Shown here: in pieces, positions 1 through 7,477 of the stretch
Layout: every line of letters begins with the position of its first letter
Position numbering within the stretch: the stretch's first letter is position 1
From: Moduliflexus sp964602655
GTDB lineage: Bacteria > Moduliflexota > Moduliflexia > Moduliflexales > Moduliflexaceae
Length of the DNA: 64,000 bases
Assembly (NCBI GenBank): GCA_964602655.1
Contig: CAZRSF010000002.1
Span: 62,001 to 126,000, forward strand
Direction: 5' to 3'
Position numbers and translations under genes: made by a program
Notes under the pieces: generated by a model
The model's input: the letters and a program-made list of their open reading frames with translations, nothing else
What the model was told of the DNA's origin: nothing
The model's database searches: none

Positions 1-2
1 GG

Positions 3-1598
3 GAATGGCAGGAAGACGGCAAAGTCCTGATCATGAAGCTGATCGAAGGCGCAAAATGGTCGGATGGCGATCCGTTCGATACCGAAGATGTCATGTTCAC
101 CTGGAACGACATCATTCATGACTCCAATGTCCGCGCCTGGTCGCGGGAAAGCACCTGGCAGATTGACGGACAGCCGGTCACGTTGGAAGCTGTTGACGCC
201 TATACGCTGAAATGGACGTTCCCGCAAGCGTATCCGATTCAGATGTTTTTCAATATGACGGAATTGAGCTTCTATGTCGCCCCGTCGCATTGGTTGAAAG
301 ACAAACATCCGCGTTACAACAAAGAGACGGACTATGTCAGTTTCGAAAACTGCATGCCGCCGACCGCGCTGCCGGTTCCGACGCTTGGTCCGTGGGTAGC
401 CGTGTCATATAAAACTGACGAGTTCATGGTGATGCGGCGCAATCCGTATTACTGGAAAGTAGATGAAGAAGGCAAACAGTTGCCATATCTTGACGAAGTC
501 ACCTTCCAGAAAGGCACCAGTGGCGTCGGGCGCTCAATGGGCACGATGGCAGGTTCGAACGACCATGACAACGTGGAAAATCCGCAAATCTTCGTGGAAA
601 TGGCCAAAAAAGCAGCGTCCCCGGATACTCATTTTTATTTGGAATGGGGCCCGGAACTCCTCGCGTTTGATTTAGAACTGAATCTTTCCGCCAATCTCGG
701 CGTGCAGAATGACCATGATAAGGCGATGCGCGGCCTGTTCCGCGATCTCAATTTCCGCAAAGCGTTGAATTATGCCGTTGACCGTGAGGGCATCGGGCAG
801 GCGTTAGTGCGCGGGCCGTTTATGCGAGCGTTCCCCGGCGGCCTCTATCCGGGATGCCCGTATTTTGATCGGAAATCGGTTGTCTATTATCCCTATAACG
901 TGGATTCAGCCAAAGCGCTGTTAGCGGAAATGGGCTTTGCTGACACCGACAAAAACGGCATTCTGAACTGGGCTGACGGCGCATTAAAAGGCCAGGATTT
1001 AGTGATTCAGATGACGGCTGCCGAAGATCAGGCGGCTGCTGTGCTGATTGCTGAAACGCTGGTGACGATGCTCCGCGAAGTCGGCATTCAGGTGAATTTC
1101 CGTCCGGTGACATCCGCTGTTCGCGATGCTAATGTCAATGATGGCAAGTGGGAAACGCAAGTGAGCCGTCCGGATCAATCATTCGCCGTGCCGTTTGCGC
1201 GGTGGATGCAAATCGCCCCGATTACGGCAACAGCGCCAGCCTGGCATCGCGCCGGAAACGAGCCGCGCGAATTGCTGCCGTTCGAAAACGATCTGGTTAA
1301 ATTAGCGACGCAATTCTCGCAAGAGAAAGATTTCGAGAAACAAAAAGCGTTGATGTTCGAGTACAACAAGATTTTCACGGAAAACTGCTACAGCATCGGC
1401 CTCACGGTGGGACGTTACGGATTAGCGTTAGCAAAACGCTTCAAAAACATTCCGGTCGGCACGCCGTCCTTCATGTATCAGTGGGATTGGGATAACTGGC
1501 GCGCGGAACAAGTCTGGGTCAGCCCGGAAGATCAGGCGAAATATCCTGAAACCGCACCGCAAACCGCTCCGGTTCCGACGGATTATAAGAAACCGTAA
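3..1598 (+). CDS. ABC transporter substrate-binding protein, family 5 (5'-partial)
   Basis: The frame is already open at the left edge (it reads EWQEDGKVLIM before the first internal ATG at 33), so the true start and signal peptide lie outside the window. The sequence has the SBP_bac_5 hallmarks: an early W-SDG-PFDTEDV-FTW block, a later LNFRKALNYAVDREGI block and a Trp/Tyr-rich C-terminus. About 530 residues are present of a family that usually runs 550-650. Family-5 proteins are extracytoplasmic receptors for peptide-type ABC importers. The following genes encode a GH4 glycosidase, two DppB/DppC-type permeases, an OppF-type ATPase and more alpha-galactosidases, so the ligand is more likely an alpha-galactoside than a peptide, as in the agp system of Sinorhizobium. 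The ligand assignment is inference. Confidence 0.9.
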   Translation, partial: EWQEDGKVLIMKLIEGAKWSDGDPFDTEDVMFTWNDIIHDSNVRAWSRESTWQIDGQPVTLEAVDAYTLKWTFPQAYPIQMFFNMTELSFYVAPSHWLKDKHPRYNKETDYVSFENCMPPTALPVPTLGPWVAVSYKTDEFMVMRRNPYYWKVDEEGKQLPYLDEVTFQKGTSGVGRSMGTMAGSNDHDNVENPQIFVEMAKKAASPDTHFYLEWGPELLAFDLELNLSANLGVQNDHDKAMRGLFRDLNFRKALNYAVDREGIGQALVRGPFMRAFPGGLYPGCPYFDRKSVVYYPYNVDSAKALLAEMGFADTDKNGILNWADGALKGQDLVIQMTAAEDQAAAVLIAETLVTMLREVGIQVNFRPVTSAVRDANVNDGKWETQVSRPDQSFAVPFARWMQIAPITATAPAWHRAGNEPRELLPFENDLVKLATQFSQEKDFEKQKALMFEYNKIFTENCYSIGLTVGRYGLALAKRFKNIPVGTPSFMYQWDWDNWRAEQVWVSPEDQAKYPETAPQTAPVPTDYKKP

Positions 1599-1941
1599 GT
1601 TGAGGTCGAGTGTGATTCCCCTCCTGGGATGGTTATGAAGTTCTATTTTTGCCCTGAAAGGGCAGCGCATATTAGCCCAGGGCGTCAAGCCCTGGGAAAC
1701 GGATGCGCCGACGTTCACGCTCTGAAAGAGCGTCTCATGAAACGCCCCTTCAGGGCGTCAATCGCAGAGGCATTCTTTCCCCAGGGCTGAGCCCTGGGCT
1801 AATATGATTCGCGCCGTTGGCGCGGCGAGAACTTCACAGCCCTGCTTCCTGGAGGGGAATGGCCTCAAGTTGAATTCGAATAGGGAGGGAGGGGCAACTC
1901 TCCTTCCTTTCTATTACCCTCTCTCCTGACGTACAAACGAT
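1599..1941. repeat. Intergenic region with nested palindromes
   Basis: This gene-free 343-bp stretch is built from short inverted words. AGCCCAGGGC, GCCCTGGG and CCCAGGGCT recur around 1674-1698 and 1780-1802. GCCCTGAAAGGGC (about 1651-1663) and CGCCCCTTCAGGGCG (about 1742-1758) are further hairpins. The left half (1612-1700) is mirrored by the right half (1775-1865): TATTAGCCCAGG pairs with CCTGGGCTAATA, and TCCCCTCCTGG-type sequence pairs with CCTGGAGGGGA. Transcribed, it would fold into one long branched hairpin between the binding-protein and GH4 genes, and could protect or separate the upstream message. Confidence 0.7.
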
Positions 1942-3420
1942 ATGAGTATAAAAATAGCGATTATTGGCGCTGGCAGCGTCGAATTTACGCGGAAACTTGT
2001 CCGCGACGTGCTGACTGTGCCGGAATTAGCCGACAGCGCTTTCAGTTTTATTGACCTCAACTCCCGCAATCTCGATATGATTTCGCAGTTAGTCGGGCGG
2101 GAGATTAAGGCCAACAAAAAACCGGCGAAAATTTCTTCGACGACAGACCGCCGCGAAGGGCTTGAAGGCGCGGATTACGTGCTGAATCTGACGCGCATCG
2201 GCGGGCTGGAAGCGTTTCAATTGGATGTGGATATCCCGTTGAAATACGGGGTTGATCAGTGCGTTGGAGATACGATTTGCGCGGGCGGCATCATGTACGG
2301 TCAGCGCAATATCCCGCAGATTCTCGATTTTTGTCAGGACATCCGCGAGGTCGCGCAGCCCAACGCGCTTTTTCTGAATTACGCCAATCCGAACGCCATG
2401 AATACGTGGGCAGCGAATGTGTATGGCGAAGTGCCGACCATCGGCCTGTGCCATGGCGTGCAGCACGGGCATCAACAACTCGCCGACGTGATTGAACTGT
2501 TGGTGAATGAAGGCATTCAGCCCGGTTCGTCGGAGTATATTCCGGTCAAGATGAAAGATGTAGATATTGTCTGCGCCGGCATCAATCACCAAACCTGGTA
2601 CATTCAAGTCCTGTATGATGGCGAAGACTGGTGCGACCGTCTGTTAGAAGGTTTCCAGATGCATCCGGTCTACAGCAAAACCGAAAAAGTGCGGATTGAC
2701 GTGCTGCGGCGGTTCGGCTACTATTCAACTGAAAGCAACGGCCATTTATCCGAATATCTCCCCTGGTATCGCAAACGCCCGGAGGAAATCCGCAAATGGA
2801 TTGACATGTCGGAATGGATCAACGGCGAAACGGGCGGATATTTGCGCTTCAGCACCGAAAATCATAACTGGTTTGAGACTGATTTCCCGCGCTGGATGAA
2901 GGAAGAGTCGCCGAAATTCTTGCCGGAAAATCGGTCGAGCGAGCATGGCAGCTACATCATCGAAGCCCTGGAAACCGGTCGCCTCTATCGCGGGCATTTT
3001 AATGTGATGAATGAAAATATCATTACGAATCTGCCGGAAGAGTGCGTGATCGAAGTGCCGGGTTATGTGGATCGCAATGGCGTGAATATTCCGAAAGTCG
3101 GCGAATTGCCGCTCGGCTGCGCCGCCGTGTGCAGCGCCTCGATTCATGTGCAGCGGTTGGCGGTGGAAGCGGCGGTCTCCGGCGATGTCATGCTACTGAA
3201 ACAGGCGATGATGATGGACCCGTTAGTCGGCGCAGTCTGCACGACCCCGGAAATCTCGCAGATGGTGGATGAAATGCTGGTGGCTGAGGCGCAATGGCTG
3301 CCGCAGTATGCCGATGAAATCCCCGCCGCGCAGGAGCGGCTGCGTTCGGAAAAGCGGTTAGGGAAAAAACAGGCACACGGCGCGGCGCGTCATGAAAGCG
3401 CAACTGCGGAGAAAAAATAA
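1942..3420 (+). CDS. GH4 family alpha-galactosidase/alpha-glucosidase-like
   Basis: This 492-residue protein opens with a Rossmann motif (IAIIGAGSVEFT) that binds NAD. It carries the GH4 metal-ligand signatures: Cys170 in GLCHGVQHG and His216 in AGINHQTWY. GH4 enzymes hydrolyse glycosides by an NAD- and Mn-dependent oxidation/elimination route in the cytoplasm. The closest recognisable subgroup is MelA/AglA-like alpha-galactosidase or alpha-glucosidase. The gene sits between a family-5 binding protein and its permeases, so it probably acts on the imported sugar. A second GH4 enzyme (10304-11629) and a GH36 enzyme lie in the same locus. The C-terminal 30 residues are charged and probably disordered. 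Exact substrate is unknown. Confidence 0.9.
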   Translation: MSIKIAIIGAGSVEFTRKLVRDVLTVPELADSAFSFIDLNSRNLDMISQLVGREIKANKKPAKISSTTDRREGLEGADYVLNLTRIGGLEAFQLDVDIPLKYGVDQCVGDTICAGGIMYGQRNIPQILDFCQDIREVAQPNALFLNYANPNAMNTWAANVYGEVPTIGLCHGVQHGHQQLADVIELLVNEGIQPGSSEYIPVKMKDVDIVCAGINHQTWYIQVLYDGEDWCDRLLEGFQMHPVYSKTEKVRIDVLRRFGYYSTESNGHLSEYLPWYRKRPEEIRKWIDMSEWINGETGGYLRFSTENHNWFETDFPRWMKEESPKFLPENRSSEHGSYIIEALETGRLYRGHFNVMNENIITNLPEECVIEVPGYVDRNGVNIPKVGELPLGCAAVCSASIHVQRLAVEAAVSGDVMLLKQAMMMDPLVGAVCTTPEISQMVDEMLVAEAQWLPQYADEIPAAQERLRSEKRLGKKQAHGAARHESATAEKK

Positions 3421-3442
3421 GGCAATAAATGTTCATGCCATT

Positions 3443-3541
3443 CCCAGAGGTTGAAACCTCTGTCTCTATCCCATCGCCCTTTCAGGGCAGAATTTTGCCG
3501 CGAAGCGGCGATGGAGTAAAGCCAGAGGTTTTAACCTCTGG
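3443..3541. repeat. Paired palindromes (CCAGAGGTT family)
   Basis: The short intergenic gap holds CCAGAGGTTGAAACCTCTG at its left end and CCAGAGGTTTTAACCTCTGG at its right end, each a perfect or near-perfect hairpin. Between them lie GCCCTTTCAGGGC and CGCCGCTTCGCGGC-type hairpins. The layout resembles the 1599-1941 spacer. Confidence 0.75.
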
Positions 3542-3557
3542 AGAATAGAGGTCTGTT

Positions 3558-4556
3558 ATGCTGTCATATATTTTACGGAGAATCTTAGGCGCGATTCCGG
3601 TGCTGTTGGGAATCAGCGTGGTCGCATTTATCATCATTCAAATTCCGCCGGGCGATTACGGCAACGTGTATGAGCAGCAATTGGTGCAGCGGACGGGCAT
3701 GTCGGTGGAAGACGCGCGGCAGATGGTGAACCAGTTCCGGGAGCGCTACGGCCTCGATAAGTCGCTGCCGATGCAATATCTGATCTGGATCAGAGACATG
3801 GTCACGAAAGGGGACTTCGGCTACTCGTTCGTGTATAAGGCGGATGTCAGCACGCTTATCGCCGAACGCCTGCCGCGCACGTTGATGCTGGCGTTGACGG
3901 CGCATTTGATTTCGTCAGTGGTCGGCATTTTGTTAGGCATTTTTGTCGCGCCGCGGCAATACAGCATTGCGGATAATATGGGCGCGTTTTTAGCCTTTAC
4001 CTTTACCTCCGTGCCGCGCTTTTCGTTAGCCTTATTTATCATGTACACGCTGGTTTTTGGCTTCGGGCAGCAGCATGTCAGTTCGCTTTATTCGCCGGAA
4101 TATGTCATGGCGGCGTGGTCAATCGGCAAAATTCTCGATTTAGCCAAACATGTCTGGCCGATGATTCTGATTGCTGGTCTTGGCGGCGTGGCGCTGAATA
4201 TGCGGTACATGCGGGCGAATTTGCTCGACGTGCTGAACGCGCAATACGTGCAGACTGCCAGATCGAAAGGCTTGAAAGAAAGCACGGTCATCATGAAACA
4301 TGCCGTGCCGAACGCCCTGCACCCGATTGTCATGTATCAGGGGATGATTCTCCCCTACATGATTCAAGGCGAAATGGAAGTGGCGATTGTCATGAGCATT
4401 CCGACGCTCGGCCCGCTGTTTCGCGATTCGCTGGTCAATCAGGATGTCTATGTGTCCGGCAGCTTGCTGCTGATTTACGGCATTTTGCTCGTCATCGGGA
4501 ATTTGCTGGCAGACATCGGCCTATCCATTCTTGATCCGCGCATCAGGTATCATTAA
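3558..4556 (+). CDS. Peptide/sugar ABC transporter permease, DppB/OppB type
   Basis: This 332-residue integral membrane protein starts with the typical family sequence (LSYILRRILGAIPVLLGISVVAF). It has about six hydrophobic segments and the EAA-type loop near residues 225-260 (ARSKGLKESTVIMKHAVPNAL), which contacts the ATPase. GAGGT precedes ATG 3558 at good spacing. It is the first of the two inner-membrane subunits of the importer whose receptor is encoded at 3-1598. Length and topology are normal for DppB. Confidence 0.93.
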   Translation: MLSYILRRILGAIPVLLGISVVAFIIIQIPPGDYGNVYEQQLVQRTGMSVEDARQMVNQFRERYGLDKSLPMQYLIWIRDMVTKGDFGYSFVYKADVSTLIAERLPRTLMLALTAHLISSVVGILLGIFVAPRQYSIADNMGAFLAFTFTSVPRFSLALFIMYTLVFGFGQQHVSSLYSPEYVMAAWSIGKILDLAKHVWPMILIAGLGGVALNMRYMRANLLDVLNAQYVQTARSKGLKESTVIMKHAVPNALHPIVMYQGMILPYMIQGEMEVAIVMSIPTLGPLFRDSLVNQDVYVSGSLLLIYGILLVIGNLLADIGLSILDPRIRYH

Positions 4557-4632
4557 AATTAGCGACGATTTCCCCAATTTTCGCCGTAGCAGTATTCAAG
4601 CTATGTGTATTGACTCAGAAGGTTATGGGCAT

Positions 4633-4665
4633 AGCTGTCAGACACCTTGAAGGTGTCTGACAGCT
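4633..4665. repeat. Palindrome family A, copy 1 (AGCTGTCAGACACC)
   Basis: Perfect inverted repeat with 14-bp arms around TTGAA. An identical copy lies at 28942-28974, with variants at 33993-34029, 43295-43325 and 53976-54008. Confidence 0.9.
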
Positions 4666-4680
4666 TTGATCTTGACTTGT

Positions 4681-5799
4681 ATGTCAGAAAACAAAGAGAT
4701 GCAGACCAAAAAACAGGAACGTTATGAAAGCTACTTCCAGCTTGTCTGGAAACGTTTCCGCAAGAGCAAACCGGCGATTATCGGCGGCTTGATGATTTTG
4801 ATCTTGATGATATTAGCGGCGTTTGCGGATTTCTTTTGCCCCACAGATATCGAAAAAACAGACCTTAAGCTCACGAACATGCCGCCGCAGCGCGTGCATT
4901 TCATTGACGCGGAGGGGAAATTTTATCTGCGCCCCTTTGTCTATAATCTGATGATTGATTATGATCCGGTGACATTTGCGCCGATCTGGAAAGAAGATAC
5001 CAGTAAACAGTTTCCAATTTATTTTTTCGTGAAAAGCTGGAAATACAAATTGGTTGGGCTGATTCCGACAGATTGGCATTTATTCGGCGTGGAACAAGGC
5101 GGCACGATTTTTCTGATGGGGACGGAACGCCAGGGGCGCGATCTCTGGGGGCGGGCATGTTGGGCTGGCCGGATTTCGCTCTCCATGAGCATTTTCGCGG
5201 CGGGGATCAGTTTGACCATCGGCTCGATTACCGGCGTCACGTCCGGCTATTATGGCGGCAAAGTTGACTGGTTCTTGCAACGCTTTATCGAATTTTTGAT
5301 GTCATTCCCGCAGCTTCCGCTCTGGATGGCATTAGCAGCGGTGATTCCGAAAAACTGGAATTCGCTCAGCATTTTTATGATGATGTCAATCATCTTCGCG
5401 TCATTAGGCTGGACAGGCGTGGCGCGCGAGGTGCGCGGCAAAGTGATGGCATTCGGCAGCACCGATTTTATCCTTGCGGCCAAAGAAATGGGGGCGTCAG
5501 ACGCTCGCATCATTTTGAAGCACCTGTTCCCGAATTGTTTGAGCCATGTGATTGTCTCGCTGACGCTCGGCATTCCCGGCATTATTCTTGCGGAATCGTT
5601 CCTCAGTTTTTTGGGGATTGGCATTCAGGAGCCGTTGACCAGTTGGGGCTTTCTGATGAAAAACGCGCAGGCGTTGGAAGTGCTCGGTTCGTATCCCTGG
5701 ATATTAACGCCGGTCGGCTTTATTATTTTCGCGGTGTTGGGGTTCAATTTCCTCGGTGACGGCCTGCGCGACGCGGCTGATCCGTATTCAATTGTCTAA
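4681..5799 (+). CDS. Peptide/sugar ABC transporter permease, DppC/OppC type
   Basis: This second permease has about 372 residues. It begins with a cytoplasmic stretch and one transmembrane segment (AIIGGLMILILMILAAFADFF), followed by a long extracytoplasmic loop (about residues 50-150), then a five-segment core with the EAA loop (AAKEMGASDARIILKHLFPN). The loop is longer than usual for DppC. The ATG at 4681 is the preferred start. A TTG at 4666 would also work, but it overlaps the right arm of palindrome 4633-4665, which argues against it. No strong ribosome binding site is visible. The protein pairs with the permease at 3558-4556. Confidence 0.9.
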   Translation: MSENKEMQTKKQERYESYFQLVWKRFRKSKPAIIGGLMILILMILAAFADFFCPTDIEKTDLKLTNMPPQRVHFIDAEGKFYLRPFVYNLMIDYDPVTFAPIWKEDTSKQFPIYFFVKSWKYKLVGLIPTDWHLFGVEQGGTIFLMGTERQGRDLWGRACWAGRISLSMSIFAAGISLTIGSITGVTSGYYGGKVDWFLQRFIEFLMSFPQLPLWMALAAVIPKNWNSLSIFMMMSIIFASLGWTGVAREVRGKVMAFGSTDFILAAKEMGASDARIILKHLFPNCLSHVIVSLTLGIPGIILAESFLSFLGIGIQEPLTSWGFLMKNAQALEVLGSYPWILTPVGFIIFAVLGFNFLGDGLRDAADPYSIV

Positions 5800-5902
5800 A
5801 AATAGAACACTGATGACGCTGATTGGGCTGATTTTCGCTGATTTTTTGCGTCTCGTATGATCTCAATCTGCTAAACGGAGTCAGTATTTTTAAAAGAGCA
5901 AA

Positions 5903-5931
5903 CAGGAGTGCCAAAGCTTGCTTTGGCCGCC
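5903..5931. repeat. Half copy of palindrome family D
   Basis: AGGAGTGCCAAAGCTTGCTTTGGC matches one end of the GGAGTG...CACTCC elements seen whole at 12330-12360 and 35563-35622. The partner arm is absent or decayed. It lies where a second ATPase gene (OppD type) would be expected. Confidence 0.5.
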
Positions 5932-5951
5932 AAAACTGTTACGGTGAGAAC

Positions 5952-6983
5952 ATGAAGAATGCTCAAAACAACAACGACATGCTCCTTGAAGTCAAAGGGT
6001 TGAAAAAATATTTCCCGATTCGCAAAGGCTTTTTGCAACGCGAAATCGGGAACATTCGGGCAGTGGATGACGTCAGTTTTTTCATCCGCGAAAACGAAGT
6101 GCTCGGCATGGTGGGGGAAAGCGGCTGCGGCAAAACGACGGTCGGGCGCACGGTGCTGCGCCTCTATGATCCGACTGCCGGCGAAATCTGGTATCGCGCG
6201 AAAAGCGGGGAACGGGTGAATGTGGCGGCCATCAGTTTGAAAGAGATGAAACCGCTGCGCAAAGAGATGCGCATGATTTTTCAAGACCCGTTCAGTTCAA
6301 TGAATCCGCGCCATCCGGTCAAAGAAATTATCGGCGAGCCGCTCGTCATTCATGGCATCGCCAAAGGGCGGCAATTGGAAGACCGCGTGGCGGAATTGAT
6401 GGAAGCGGTTGGGCTGAATCCCTCGTTTATGCAGCGTTATCCGCATCAATTTTCCGGCGGGCAGCGGCAGCGCATCGGTTTAGCGCGCACCCTGTCGCTG
6501 AATCCGCGTTTTATCATCGGCGACGAACCGGTTTCCGCCTTAGATGTCTCCGTGCAGGCGCAAGTGTTGAATCTGATGCAGGAACTTCAACGCAAATTAG
6601 GCTTGACGCTGCTGTTTGTGGCGCATGATCTGTCGGTGGTGGAACATATCTCAGATCGAATCGCGGTGATGTATGTCGGGCATATTGTCGAAATGGCGGA
6701 AACGCAGGAATTGCTGAAACATCCGCTTCATCCCTATTCTGAGGCATTAGTCTCCGCCGTGCCTCCGGCTGACCCGGATGTGCGTTATGATCGGATTATT
6801 CTGGAAGGGGATGTCCCCAGCCCGGCGAATCCGCCGTCTGGTTGCGTCTTTCATCCGCGCTGCCGGTACGCGCAAAAACAATGCTCGGAAGAGATTCCGC
6901 AGTTGACCGAAGTCACGCCGGGACATTACGCCAGTTGTCATTTTGCAAAAACGCTCGGTTTGAAGGGGATTACGAACGGGTAA
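5952..6983 (+). CDS. ABC transporter ATP-binding protein, OppF/DppF type
   Basis: This 343-residue ATPase has Walker A (GESGCGKTT), Q-loop (FQDPFSSMNPRH), signature (FSGGQRQRIGLAR), Walker B (FIIGDEP) and switch His (FVAHDLSVVEH) all intact. The C-terminal oligopeptide-transporter extension has four Cys in the CVFHPRC...C...C pattern. It is of the F subtype, which normally works as a heterodimer with an OppD/DppD partner. No D-type gene lies between the permeases and this gene; only 152 bp separate it from DppC. The partner may lie left of the window, may be shared with another operon, or this ATPase may homodimerise. Confidence 0.93.
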   Translation: MKNAQNNNDMLLEVKGLKKYFPIRKGFLQREIGNIRAVDDVSFFIRENEVLGMVGESGCGKTTVGRTVLRLYDPTAGEIWYRAKSGERVNVAAISLKEMKPLRKEMRMIFQDPFSSMNPRHPVKEIIGEPLVIHGIAKGRQLEDRVAELMEAVGLNPSFMQRYPHQFSGGQRQRIGLARTLSLNPRFIIGDEPVSALDVSVQAQVLNLMQELQRKLGLTLLFVAHDLSVVEHISDRIAVMYVGHIVEMAETQELLKHPLHPYSEALVSAVPPADPDVRYDRIILEGDVPSPANPPSGCVFHPRCRYAQKQCSEEIPQLTEVTPGHYASCHFAKTLGLKGITNG

Positions 6984-6992
6984 CACACAATT

Positions 6993-7025
6993 AACCCTGC
7001 CAGGGTTTTAAACCCTGGCAGGGTT
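6993..7025. repeat. Palindrome family C, copy 1 (AACCCTGCCAGGGTTT)
   Basis: Near-perfect inverted repeat with 16-bp arms. A decayed copy lies at 11677-11709. It could act as a terminator-like hairpin after the ATPase gene, though no T-run follows. Confidence 0.85.
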
Positions 7026-7037
7026 CAGGGACGAGTT

Positions 7038-7379
7038 ATGAAGAACATATTTGCAGTTTGTGCCTACGTGTTGAGCATTCTTGGGGCGGCGTTCGTGCTG
7101 ATCTTTCGGAGAAAAGACACCTTTGCGGTTTACCATGCGAAACAATCGTTAGGAATTGCTGTGGCGGCGGCGCTGGCATTGATGGTCTGGGCGGTTGCTG
7201 GCTGGGCAATTTCCTGGATTCCCTATATCGGTTTTATTGTGGCGGTCGCCTGTTTTGCGTTAGTCATCGTGGCGTATATCACCTTAGCAATCTGCTGGAT
7301 CGTCGGCATTAAATACGCCTGGCAGGGCAAACAGCAGCCTGTGCCGATTATCGGCGAGAGGATTCTGCGATACTTATAA
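7038..7379 (+). CDS. Small membrane protein, DUF4870/Tic20-like
   Basis: This 113-residue protein has three hydrophobic segments: residues 3-22, 37-59 and 65-92. It carries the YHAKQSLGIAV motif and ends with a short soluble tail. The pattern (FRRKDTFAVYHAKQS followed by paired helices, then KYAWQGK) matches the DUF4870/Tic20-like family of small inner-membrane proteins, which has no settled function. The gene lies between the transporter ATPase and GH36 genes in the same orientation, but nothing ties it to sugar use. Confidence 0.8.
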   Translation: MKNIFAVCAYVLSILGAAFVLIFRRKDTFAVYHAKQSLGIAVAAALALMVWAVAGWAISWIPYIGFIVAVACFALVIVAYITLAICWIVGIKYAWQGKQQPVPIIGERILRYL

Positions 7380-7477
7380 AATACGACAACGAATTCAAGA
7401 AAGGAACGAATAGGGGATAACCGAGGTTTTCAAATTCGTTCCCTTCTCCAATTCGATGTAGTTTTGGGAGAAATCTT

